Positions 40,879 to 47,209 of a stretch of DNA of 47,209 bases are shown in pieces. Source of the DNA: CAZWVM01 sp964637705 (GTDB taxonomy: Bacteria > UBA8481); NCBI GenBank assembly GCA_964637705.1, contig CAZWVM010000005.1, positions 1 through 47,209 on the forward strand, read 5' to 3'. The notes under the pieces were generated by a model. The model did no database searches, was not told the DNA's origin, and was given only the letters and a program-made list of their open reading frames with translations. The position numbers and the translations under genes were made by a program. Every line of letters begins with the position of its first letter. Position 1 is the stretch's first letter.

Positions 40879-41389
40879 GCCCGCGCCGTCGACCGCATCG
40901 AGTGCCACGGCGTCCGCGTCTGCGACGCCGGGGGCGAGTGGAGAGGCCGAGGCGGCGCGGCGCGAGGCGGAGGCGGCCTTGAGAGCGGCGCAGTCGCGAA
41001 CCACGACGGCGACAACCTCGGCTTCCTCGTCGACAGCCGTCACCACATCCGCGCCCGCGGTCACGATTCCGCCGATGCGCTACCACGTGGCGGAATTCGA
41101 GAACCGGGGTTCGGGAGGCTCTTTGCCCGGCATCGAGACCCTGAAGGCGGAGATGGTGCAGTACCTGAGCCGGTCGGGAAACCTGGCGAGTTCGCTACGC
41201 GAGGCGGACCGCACGATCATGGGCGAATACTGGGTGAAGTCCGACGGCACGGTGACCTTCGCGGCGGTTCTCTACAAGGGGCTTACGGAACGCGCCCGAC
41301 AGCAGGTGACGACCTCGTTCACGGCCCTGGACGATGCGGCCGAGCGCGAGAAGATCCTGACGCAGATCCTCACGGCCTTCCGGGAGTGA
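40879..41389 (+). CDS. TolB/CsgG-like C-terminal domain, probably the same gene as the PorV-like part
   Basis: The frame is open from the gap: an Ala/Ser/Thr-rich linker (PAPSTASSATASASATPGAS and on), a short charged helix (EAEAARREAEAALRAAQ), then a domain from about 41074. That domain has YHVAEFENRGSGG, LKAEMVQYLSRSG, DRTIMGEYWVKSDGTVTF and a C-terminal helix ending ILTAFRE. The pattern resembles the N-terminal domain of TolB-like/CsgG-like proteins (fold with VxxFEN and a later GxxxxxxGxVxF strand). No start codon with a Shine-Dalgarno precedes it except TTG 40979, so a single protein, barrel-linker-periplasmic domain, is the simplest reading. Two separate genes remain possible. Confidence 0.6.
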
Positions 41390-41451
41390 TGCAGTCGCCT
41401 ATCGGATAGAGTGATCGCCAAAAGAAAACGTCTTCGTCGATCAGGGTATTC

Positions 41452-41544
41452 TTTTACATGGATAAGCAGGATGGGCAGGATGATGCCTTGCAATTCAAAT
41501 GGATTCAGAATGGAATCCTGAAGATCCTGTGTATCCTTGTAAAT
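41452..41544. repeat. 9-bp-period CAGGAT repeat, facing inverted pair
   Basis: The left arm 41452-41484 reads TACATGGAT, AAGCAGGAT, GGGCAGGAT. The reverse complement of the right arm 41512-41544 reads TACAAGGAT, ACACAGGAT, CTTCAGGAT. The pair lies between two convergent genes in an A+T-richer patch, unlike neighbouring DNA. It could fold as a hairpin in RNA and serve as a terminator for either gene. Confidence 0.75.
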
Positions 41545-41589
41545 GAAATCCGAAATCGATCTGGAAGCTTCTTCTGGCACTCGGTATTG

Positions 41590-42771
41590 TTAGAACTTCA
41601 CTCCCAACTGGACTTCGATCCTCTGCAAGTGATCCGCCCGTCGCAGGCTTTCCGGTTCGGCGGAAAGAAATACGGATGAGATCGAGACGTTGTCCCGGGG
41701 CATGTAGACCCCGTGCAGGAACCAGGCCTGGGCGTCGGTCGCGCCCATCGGCGTGCCGGCAAAGTCCGTGAATTGGCCGAGGCATGCGTCAGCCTCGATT
41801 ACCCGGTATCCGCCGCCGATCTCCCATGATCCGCGTTTCGACGTGGCCTGCCCGACCGTGAGGTCCACGATCCAGCCCTCGTCTTCATTCGTCCCCGCCC
41901 AGGCGAGGGGCGCGGCGGAGAGATTGCACGCGTAACCGCCGGCCAACCGGACCGGGCGGTGTCCGAAGAAGCGAATGAAGTATCCCGAAGCCTCGAGGAC
42001 CGAGAAGCCTGATGGCGAGGCATGCTGGCCGGCGGCCGGATTGGAGAGAGACTGGAAGGTCGCGTCGATCCCGTAGGGGCGCACCACGTGATGAAGACCG
42101 ACCGAACCTCCACATCGGGAACCCGAGGGAGACGCGGGCAAACGGTCGATACCCAGGGTGTGGCTGAGCATGTAGGGGTCGTCAGGAGCGGCATTGTCCT
42201 CGAAGATGAACTGTCCGGCCGCGGCCGAAGCGGCCCAACGCCCGGACCGGAACTTGACGATCTCGGCGACACCCTCGAGCGAGAGGTCCGGATCCCAGAC
42301 GAAGGAGGGGAGATAGCGAAAGGGCGTGGGCTGTTTTCCCAAGACGATGCGCGCGGTGCGCAGGGGTTCGGGCAGGCTCTCGACGGTTCCGAGCGGCGCG
42401 ACGTCGAGAAAGGCGTGGTCGATCACGATCGCCTTGCCGGTGGCGGCGTTGTCGAAGGAGACGAAGGGAAAGACGGGATTGGCGTTCGTGCCGGTGGCGA
42501 ACCGCACCGAGGCCGAGACGAAGGGATTGATCTCCTTCTTCAGTCCCAGGAGCAGCCCGATGCGGCCGCGCCCGCGATCGCTGACCCCGGAGGTTGTATC
42601 CGTGAAGACGGCGTCGTACATCACGCGGACCTCGCCGGAGAATGAGAGCCCTTCGAGGAAACGGGGGAGGGGTGACGTGTCGGCGTCGGCCGCGCCCGGG
42701 ACGGCGAGGCAGGCGGCGAGCAGCAGGAGTCCATGGACGGCATGAGTTCTCAAGTGCGATCGGCCCATCAT
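41590..42771 (-). CDS. Porin-like outer-membrane beta-barrel protein
   Basis: A 393-aa exported protein: signal peptide (HGLLLLAACLAVPGAADA), then LEGLSFSGEVRVMYDAVF as first strand, RGRIGLLLGLKKEINPFVSA, FLDVAPLG, ARIVLGKQPTPF (a typical putative-porin reference strand) and alternating strands to a terminal LQRIEVQLGVKF. The C-terminal Phe is the usual insertion signal of outer-membrane barrels. The layout matches the 'putative porin' group (Porin_5-like). The substrate is unknown. ATG 42771 (or 42768) was chosen to begin the signal peptide; the longer frame to 42846 adds an Arg/Pro-rich stretch unlikely to be translated. Divergent from tyrS, convergent with the PorV-like gene. Confidence 0.8.
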   Translation of the reverse strand: MMGRSHLRTHAVHGLLLLAACLAVPGAADADTSPLPRFLEGLSFSGEVRVMYDAVFTDTTSGVSDRGRGRIGLLLGLKKEINPFVSASVRFATGTNANPVFPFVSFDNAATGKAIVIDHAFLDVAPLGTVESLPEPLRTARIVLGKQPTPFRYLPSFVWDPDLSLEGVAEIVKFRSGRWAASAAAGQFIFEDNAAPDDPYMLSHTLGIDRLPASPSGSRCGGSVGLHHVVRPYGIDATFQSLSNPAAGQHASPSGFSVLEASGYFIRFFGHRPVRLAGGYACNLSAAPLAWAGTNEDEGWIVDLTVGQATSKRGSWEIGGGYRVIEADACLGQFTDFAGTPMGATDAQAWFLHGVYMPRDNVSISSVFLSAEPESLRRADHLQRIEVQLGVKF

Positions 42772-42891
42772 CCGTTCGCCCGGGACCACGGGCAAACGAA
42801 AAAACGATAAACTGCAGGGACGGGGGCGCCCGAATCCGCAATCCAATCGGGTTCGAGGGCTTCTGGCATGAAACAGGCCGACCTTCCTCCG

Positions 42892-42916
42892 TTCGTGTGC
42901 TTCGTGTCTTTCGTGG
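42892..42916 (-). repeat. 9-bp-period CACGAA repeat block
   Basis: On the minus strand the units CCACGAA, AGACACGAA, GCACACGAA follow a 9-bp period with shared CACGAA. It lies between the divergent porin-like gene and tyrS. No facing partner is seen. Confidence 0.6.
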
Positions 42917-42984
42917 AATGCCTTTTGCCCGATTCCCGAAGGGCTGTATCCGAATGGGGAACCGCATGGTTTTCATGGTGCGCC

Positions 42985-43012
42985 TTGCTTTCCCGGTTCC
43001 CGCCCGTAGACT
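42985..43012 (+). promoter_or_regulatory. Promoter of tyrS (leaderless type)
   Basis: TTGCTT (42985-42990), a 16-nt spacer, TAGACT (43007-43012), then 7 nt to ATG 43020. The intervening CTCCCCC contains no Shine-Dalgarno sequence, so the mRNA probably starts at the ATG. There is no T-box leader. Confidence 0.6.
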
Positions 43013-43019
43013 CTCCCCC

Positions 43020-44189
43020 ATGACGGACACGAAGACATTGCTCATGCGCGGGGTCGAGGGCGTGATCGGGGACCTCGACGCCAAGCTCGCCCTGGGTCGG
43101 CCCCTGAGGATCAAGGCGGGATTCGATCCCACCGCGCCCGACCTTCATCTCGGGCACACGGTTCTCCTCCGCAAGCTCCGTCATTTCCAGGAGTGCGGCC
43201 ACCAGGTCTTCTTCCTCATCGGCGATTTCACGGCGATGATCGGGGATCCGAGCGGGCGCAACGAGACGCGGCCGGCGTTGACGAAGGACCAGGTTCTCGC
43301 CAACGCCGAGACCTACAAGTCCCAGGTCTTCAAGATCCTCGATCCGGAGAAGACCGAGGTCGTCTTCAATTCTTCATGGATCGAGCCCCTCGGCGCCGCC
43401 GGCATGCTGAAGCTCGCGGGCAAGCGCACCGTCGCCCGGATGCTCGAGCGCGACGACTTCAAGGAGCGCTTCAAGCAGGGAATCGAGATCTCGATCACCG
43501 AATTCCTCTACCCGCTCCTTCAAGGCTTCGACTCCGTCGCCCTCAAGGCCGACGTCGAACTGGGCGGCAGCGACCAGCGGTTCAATCTCCTGATGGGCCG
43601 CACGCTCCAGGAGCGCGAGGGGCAGGAGCCCCAGGTCATCCTCATGACGCCCCTGATCGAGGGACTCGACGGCGTCAGGAAGATGTCGAAGTCCTACGGG
43701 AACGCGATCGGGATCATGGAGCCGCCGGACCAGGTCTTCGGCAAGATGATGTCGATCCCGGACGACCTCATCTGGCGCTACATGTTGCTCCTGACCGATA
43801 TCCCCGAGGAGGAGATCGAGTCGATGCGGCTCGCGGGCGGGAATCCCCGGGACGCCAAGGCGCGGTTGGCCGAGGCCGTGACCGGGATGCTCCACGGCGC
43901 GGAGGCCGGGAAGAAGGCCGCGGAGAACTTCGACGCGATCTTCCGCCGCAAGGCCGCGCCGGACGAGATGCCCGGCATCGATCGACGAGACGGCGAGGAC
44001 CTCCCGTCGATCCTCGTTCGCGCGGGCCTTCTCGCGTCGAAAGGGGAGGCGCGGCGCCTCATTGAGGGCGGCGGCGTGCGCCGCGAGGCGGGCGCGGAGT
44101 GGGTGAAGGTCGTGTCGATCGCCGAGGTTCCGCCCGGATCCGCGATCCTCAAGATCGGAAAGAAGGGGAAGTTCCTGAAGCTGGAGTAG
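43020..44189 (+). CDS. tyrS: Tyrosyl-tRNA synthetase
   Basis: A 389-aa class I synthetase charging tRNA-Tyr. HLGH is at 43-46 in the Rossmann core and KMSKS at 221-225. GFDPTAPDLHLGH, LIGDFTAMIGDPSGR, ADVELGGSDQRFNLLMGR and a C-terminal S4 RNA-binding domain (about 325-389: LPSILVRAGLLASKGEARRL, then GGGVRREAGAEWVK) are all present. The segment order and S4 tail match the TyrRS subgroup with the longer core (TyrZ-like). ATG 43020 gives the normal N-terminus; upstream in-frame codons lie in repeat-containing intergenic DNA. The gene has its own promoter and stands alone, convergent with the CBS gene. Confidence 0.97.
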   Translation: MTDTKTLLMRGVEGVIGDLDAKLALGRPLRIKAGFDPTAPDLHLGHTVLLRKLRHFQECGHQVFFLIGDFTAMIGDPSGRNETRPALTKDQVLANAETYKSQVFKILDPEKTEVVFNSSWIEPLGAAGMLKLAGKRTVARMLERDDFKERFKQGIEISITEFLYPLLQGFDSVALKADVELGGSDQRFNLLMGRTLQEREGQEPQVILMTPLIEGLDGVRKMSKSYGNAIGIMEPPDQVFGKMMSIPDDLIWRYMLLLTDIPEEEIESMRLAGGNPRDAKARLAEAVTGMLHGAEAGKKAAENFDAIFRRKAAPDEMPGIDRRDGEDLPSILVRAGLLASKGEARRLIEGGGVRREAGAEWVKVVSIAEVPPGSAILKIGKKGKFLKLE

Positions 44190-44193
44190 CGGC

Positions 44194-44210
44194 CCGCGCG
44201 GCTCGCGGGT
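44194..44210. terminator. Possible bidirectional terminator between tyrS and the CBS gene
   Basis: CCCGCG / CGCGGG with a 5-nt loop sits in the 21-nt gap between the two convergent stops. Only two Ts follow, so intrinsic termination would be weak. Confidence 0.4.
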
Positions 44211-44657
44211 TCAGCGCTTCTGCGGGTATCCGCCGGTGATGAAGCGCTCGAGGTCGCGGATCTCGTGCTTCTGGCGGTGGATGACGTCGTTGACGGCGTC
44301 GCCGATCGAGACGATGCCGACGAGCCGATCCTTTTCCATGACCGGCAGGTGCCGGATCCGCTTCTCCGTCATCAAGGCCATGCAGTCCTCGACCGACGTT
44401 TCCGGCCTCACGAAGTAGACGCGGCTCGACATCAGTTCCTGCACGCATTCGGTCTTGGAGGATTTTCCGCTCAGGATCACCTTGCGGGCGTAGTCGCGCT
44501 CGGAAAAGATCCCCACCACGCGGTCGCCCGCGACGACGACGAGCGCGCCGACGTCGCGCTCCGCCATGAGCTCCAACGCCGCGAAGACGGTCGACTTGGG
44601 GCTTATGGTCGCGACGGGTCCCGGTTTGCGCTCAAGCAGGTCGCGGACGAGGGTCAT
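44211..44657 (-). CDS. CBS-domain pair protein
   Basis: A 148-aa cytosolic protein made of two CBS domains and little else. The first is about 10-65 (VATISPKSTVFAALELM, ALVVVAGDRVVGIFSERDYA) and the second about 75-130 (YFVRPETSVEDCMALMTEKR, HLPVMEKDRLVGIVSIGD). The C-terminal helix ends ERFITGGYP, a common tail of this small family. Paired CBS domains bind adenine nucleotides (AMP/ATP/NAD) and regulate partners; the partner here is unknown. GGAGG lies 8 nt before ATG 44657. The debranching enzyme is upstream on the same strand, about 76 nt away, so co-transcription is possible. Confidence 0.93.
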   Translation of the reverse strand: MTLVRDLLERKPGPVATISPKSTVFAALELMAERDVGALVVVAGDRVVGIFSERDYARKVILSGKSSKTECVQELMSSRVYFVRPETSVEDCMALMTEKRIRHLPVMEKDRLVGIVSIGDAVNDVIHRQKHEIRDLERFITGGYPQKR

Positions 44658-44702
44658 GGTGTTGCCTCCGGGCGAAGCAGATCAGATTTCCGGGTCCATC
44701 GT

Positions 44703-44736
44703 AAAACGAAAATCGAGAATCGCAAATCGAAAATCA
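44703..44736 (+). repeat. 7-bp-period AAATCGA repeat block overlapping a stop codon
   Basis: Units AAATCGA, GAATCGC, AAATCGA, AAATCAG follow a 7-bp period. The last unit supplies the TGA stop of the debranching enzyme on the minus strand. The patch is A+T-rich against its surroundings. Confidence 0.65.
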
Positions 44737-46755
44737 GAGTACGCTCTTGTACAGCCTCAGGGGTTCCGCGACGGACCACGCCTGGCAGGGGCATCCCTCG
44801 GTTGCGTGGGGTGGATCGCCCGACGCGACCTCCGAGACGTGGCCGAGCCCGACCTCCCCGAGGTGGGCTTCCACCCCGGCCAGGAACCTTCGCGCCTCCT
44901 TCTTCGCCTTCGCGCTTCCGCCCCGGACCTTCACCCAGGCCTCGACGAAGGGCCCGAGGAGCCATGGCCAGACCGTGCCGTTGTGGTAGGCCGCGTCGCG
45001 GGTGCGACGGTCGCCGCCGTAGGTCCCGATGTAGCCGGGATCGGAGGGCGCGAGCGTCCTCAGGCCCAAGGGCGTCACGAGGTGGCTCTCGCAGGCGGCC
45101 ACGACCATCTTCGCGCGGGCGGCGTCCAGGAGCGGAAGGGGCAGCGAAACGGCGAAGAGCTGGTTGGGGCGGATCGCGGGATCGTCGCCCTGCGGCGTGT
45201 CGACGACGTCAAAGAGGCACCGGGTCTCTTCGTTCCAGAAGCGCTTCCGGAAGGAGGCCGTGCCGGTCTTCAGGATCTTCTCCCACGCCTTTCGCTCGGC
45301 GGAGGGAAGAGCGTTCCGGCCCTTGACCCTCTTCCCGAGCGCGAGGAGGACCGCGACGGCGTTCAGCCAGAGCGCGCAGATCTCGACGGGCTTGCCGGTG
45401 CGCGGCGAGAAGCAGGTCTCCTCGTATTTCGCGTCCATCCAGGTGAGCTGGGAACCGGGTTCGCCGGCCCTCATGAGCCCGTCGGCATCGGCGCCGATCC
45501 CGTAGCGCGTCCCGTCGCGGTAGCCGCGCATGATCGCGACGATCGCGGGCCAGAGCTTCGGCAGGTCTCGGTATCGGGTCTTCGCGGAGTATTCCCCGAC
45601 GACGTTCACATACCAGAGCGAGGCGTCGACGCTGTTGAACTCGGGGGATTCGCCCTCGTCGGGGAAACGGTTCGGGAGCATCCCTCCGTCCACGGCCTTC
45701 GCCCATTCGACGAGGATGCTGCCGGCCTCCTTCAGCCGTCCGGTCGCGAGGCAGAGGCCGCGCATGGAGATGAAGGTGTCGCGGCCCCAGTCGGTGAACC
45801 AGGGGTAGCCCGCGACGACGGTGAGGCCGCGTCCCCGCTTCACCCGGTACGCCTCGGCCGCGCGCTCCAGGATCCGTTCCGGTTCGCCAACCGGCACATT
45901 CCGGCCGCGCCGCTTCGATTCGGTGCGCGCCCATGCCGCGACGGCGCGGGCGGGATCCGCGGGCGGCACGGAAGTCGAGAAGACGACGACGGCCGGCTTC
46001 TTCGCGTCGAGCCGAAACGTGAAGAGCCCGGGCGCCCAGAGATCCTCGACGGCGTCGAGGTCGCGCGACTGCTCGATGGTATAGTGAAACTGGTCGTACC
46101 AGACCGGGTTGTGGTGGTATTCGCCATTATGCCCCGCGTGGACGCGCGGCATGTCCGGGTAGGTCTGCCACGAGACCGTGGAGCCCGAGGCTTCGAAGGC
46201 GTTCACCAGGTCGGGATTCTTCAGGTGGATCCCGTGATAGTCGCGCCCGGAGAGGAAGGGGCGGACCGAGAGAAGGGCGTTCGAGCCCTTCTCGAGCGTC
46301 CACCGGACGGCGACGAACGGGTTCCCGCGCGGCATGAAGAGTTCCTTGCGCACCGCGATCTCCTCGCCCGCGCCCGTCGAGAAGACCCAGCGCCATGTCG
46401 GCCACGGCTGAAGGGCAAAGGAGTCGAGAAGTCGGTGCCCGGAGGGATAGATGACGCCGGGCTTGTAGCGGTGCGCGGAGAGAGCCACGCAGTCGCCGCC
46501 GGCTTCGACCTGTTCCTCCAGGCCGTTGACGAGCACGCGCCGCCCGGTTGGAGGCCGGAGCGCGGAGAGGAGGACGGCGTGGTAGCGCCGCGTCCGAAGG
46601 CCGTTGACGGCGCCCGAGGCGAAACCGCCCAGGCCGTCCGTCTCGAGCCATTCCCACCCCGCCGCCCGGTCGACGTCCTCCAGGAGCGACCGGTCCAGGA
46701 AGCCGAAATCGGCCTTCGCTCCGGCTGCGCGGGGCCGGGAACGGCGCGTGCCCAC
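44734..46755 (-). CDS. Glycogen debranching enzyme (GDE C-terminal, amylo-alpha-1,6-glucosidase type)
   Basis: A 673-aa protein with an N-terminal beta-sandwich domain (WEWLETDGLGGFASGAVNG, a family hallmark, then RYHAVLLSA) and an (alpha/alpha)6 glucosidase domain from about residue 290. That domain contains GYPWFTDWGRDTFISMRGL (about 317-335), DASLWYVNVVGEY, LTWMDAKYEE, KPVEICALWLNAV and YHNGTVWPWLLGPF. It should hydrolyse alpha-1,6 branches of glycogen in the cytosol. GTG 46755, 8 nt after the ferritin stop, is my start; CTG 46767 overlapping that stop is an alternative. The longer frame to 46899 is a ferritin shadow. The C-terminus ends inside a repeat block, so the last few residues may not be ancestral. 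Confidence 0.92.
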   Translation of the reverse strand: MGTRRSRPRAAGAKADFGFLDRSLLEDVDRAAGWEWLETDGLGGFASGAVNGLRTRRYHAVLLSALRPPTGRRVLVNGLEEQVEAGGDCVALSAHRYKPGVIYPSGHRLLDSFALQPWPTWRWVFSTGAGEEIAVRKELFMPRGNPFVAVRWTLEKGSNALLSVRPFLSGRDYHGIHLKNPDLVNAFEASGSTVSWQTYPDMPRVHAGHNGEYHHNPVWYDQFHYTIEQSRDLDAVEDLWAPGLFTFRLDAKKPAVVVFSTSVPPADPARAVAAWARTESKRRGRNVPVGEPERILERAAEAYRVKRGRGLTVVAGYPWFTDWGRDTFISMRGLCLATGRLKEAGSILVEWAKAVDGGMLPNRFPDEGESPEFNSVDASLWYVNVVGEYSAKTRYRDLPKLWPAIVAIMRGYRDGTRYGIGADADGLMRAGEPGSQLTWMDAKYEETCFSPRTGKPVEICALWLNAVAVLLALGKRVKGRNALPSAERKAWEKILKTGTASFRKRFWNEETRCLFDVVDTPQGDDPAIRPNQLFAVSLPLPLLDAARAKMVVAACESHLVTPLGLRTLAPSDPGYIGTYGGDRRTRDAAYHNGTVWPWLLGPFVEAWVKVRGGSAKAKKEARRFLAGVEAHLGEVGLGHVSEVASGDPPHATEGCPCQAWSVAEPLRLYKSVL

Positions 46756-46763
46756 GACCGCGC

Positions 46764-47209
46764 TCAGTCCTCCGCGCCGCGCTTGGCGAGGCGGTGATCG
46801 AGCATCAGGAGCCCGGAGCCGCTGGAACCGATCATCTTGAGCTGGTTGATGATTCTCTCGGCCGTCGATTCCTCCTCGAGTTGCTCGTCGATGAACCACT
46901 TGAAGAACGAGGTCGAGAGGTGGTCCTTCTCGACGATCGCGAGATCCATCAGCTTGTTGATCCGTTTCGTCACGGACTGTTCATGGGCGAGAGTCTTCTC
47001 GAAGGCGTCCAGGAGAGAGGCGTATTTCACGCTCGGGGCGGGAATCGCCTTCAGTTCCACCGCGCCGCCGCGCTCGCAGACGAAGCCGAAGAACTTCATC
47101 GCGTGCTCGGTCTCTTCCTTGGCCTGGAGCCGGAAGAAGTGCGCGGAGCCCTCGAGGTTCGCCGTCTCGCACCAGGCGGCCATGCCCAGGTAGATGTAGG
47201 CGGACTCCA
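46764..47209 (-). CDS. Ferritin (N-terminus cut by window edge)
   Basis: 148 residues of a four-helix ferritin are visible, running off the right edge. ESAYIYLGMAAWCE is the end of helix A, with the conserved Tyr and the Glu ligand region. HFFRLQAKEETEHAMKFFGF has the E-E-x-x-H diiron ligands of helix B. The C-terminal helices contain KTLAHEQSVTKRINKL and FFKWFIDEQLEEESTA. This is the non-haem bacterial FtnA-like type, which oxidises and stores iron. The ATG at 47183 is internal, because conserved residues continue upstream to the edge. The debranching enzyme follows closely. Confidence 0.93.
   Translation of the reverse strand, partial: ESAYIYLGMAAWCETANLEGSAHFFRLQAKEETEHAMKFFGFVCERGGAVELKAIPAPSVKYASLLDAFEKTLAHEQSVTKRINKLMDLAIVEKDHLSTSFFKWFIDEQLEEESTAERIINQLKMIGSSGSGLLMLDHRLAKRGAED

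Overview
The window is bacterial chromosomal DNA of high G+C content. Coding genes show a strong preference for G or C at third codon positions, so many long antisense reading frames are shadows. The gene set suggests an uncultivated Gram-negative lineage. Outer-membrane barrels, a PorV-like protein and a C-terminal FlgD/T9SS-type sorting domain point to FCB-superphylum-like envelope biology, and coenzyme F420 genes add a less common cofactor. I infer an Eisenbacteria- or Latescibacteria-like group, but no rRNA or tRNA is present to confirm this.

Left part (1-13 kb), nearly all on the minus strand. A metK-led operon runs metK, a 90-aa unknown, a DnaC-like ATPase, a secreted GH13 amylase, mntP and an unknown gene cut by the left edge. 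To its right is a tightly overlapping F420 operon (cofC-cofE-npdG), then a decayed IS1380-type transposase, a histidine kinase/FIST sensor pair, cofD, and a luciferase-like F420-dependent oxidoreductase.

Middle (13-20 kb). A membrane hybrid histidine kinase and two response regulators on the plus strand are followed by a secreted Asp-rich calcium-loop protein. Next is an AbiEii-type nucleotidyltransferase with a KGG-motif partner, whose promoter carries a perfect-armed palindrome in its spacer.

Right-centre (20-41.4 kb) is the most distinctive part. Five plus-strand genes are packed end to end: three secreted paralogues with phage tail-collar domains and exactly three HxH motifs each, a 5409-residue surface protein (three beta-helix/Fn3 modules, 20 beta-sandwich repeats, FlgD-like sorting domain), and a PorV-like outer-membrane protein interrupted by a 10-N assembly gap. 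This looks like a dedicated surface or appendage system with its own T9SS-type export partner.

Right end (41.4-47.2 kb). A porin-like barrel, leaderless-looking tyrS, a CBS-domain protein, a glycogen-debranching enzyme and a ferritin cut by the right edge.

Several intergenic gaps carry short-period (7-9 bp) repeat blocks, often as facing inverted pairs, plus a G/C-run repeat present twice. Several start codons sit 6-9 nt after a -10 box and lack a Shine-Dalgarno sequence, suggesting leaderless mRNAs next to ordinary SD-led genes.
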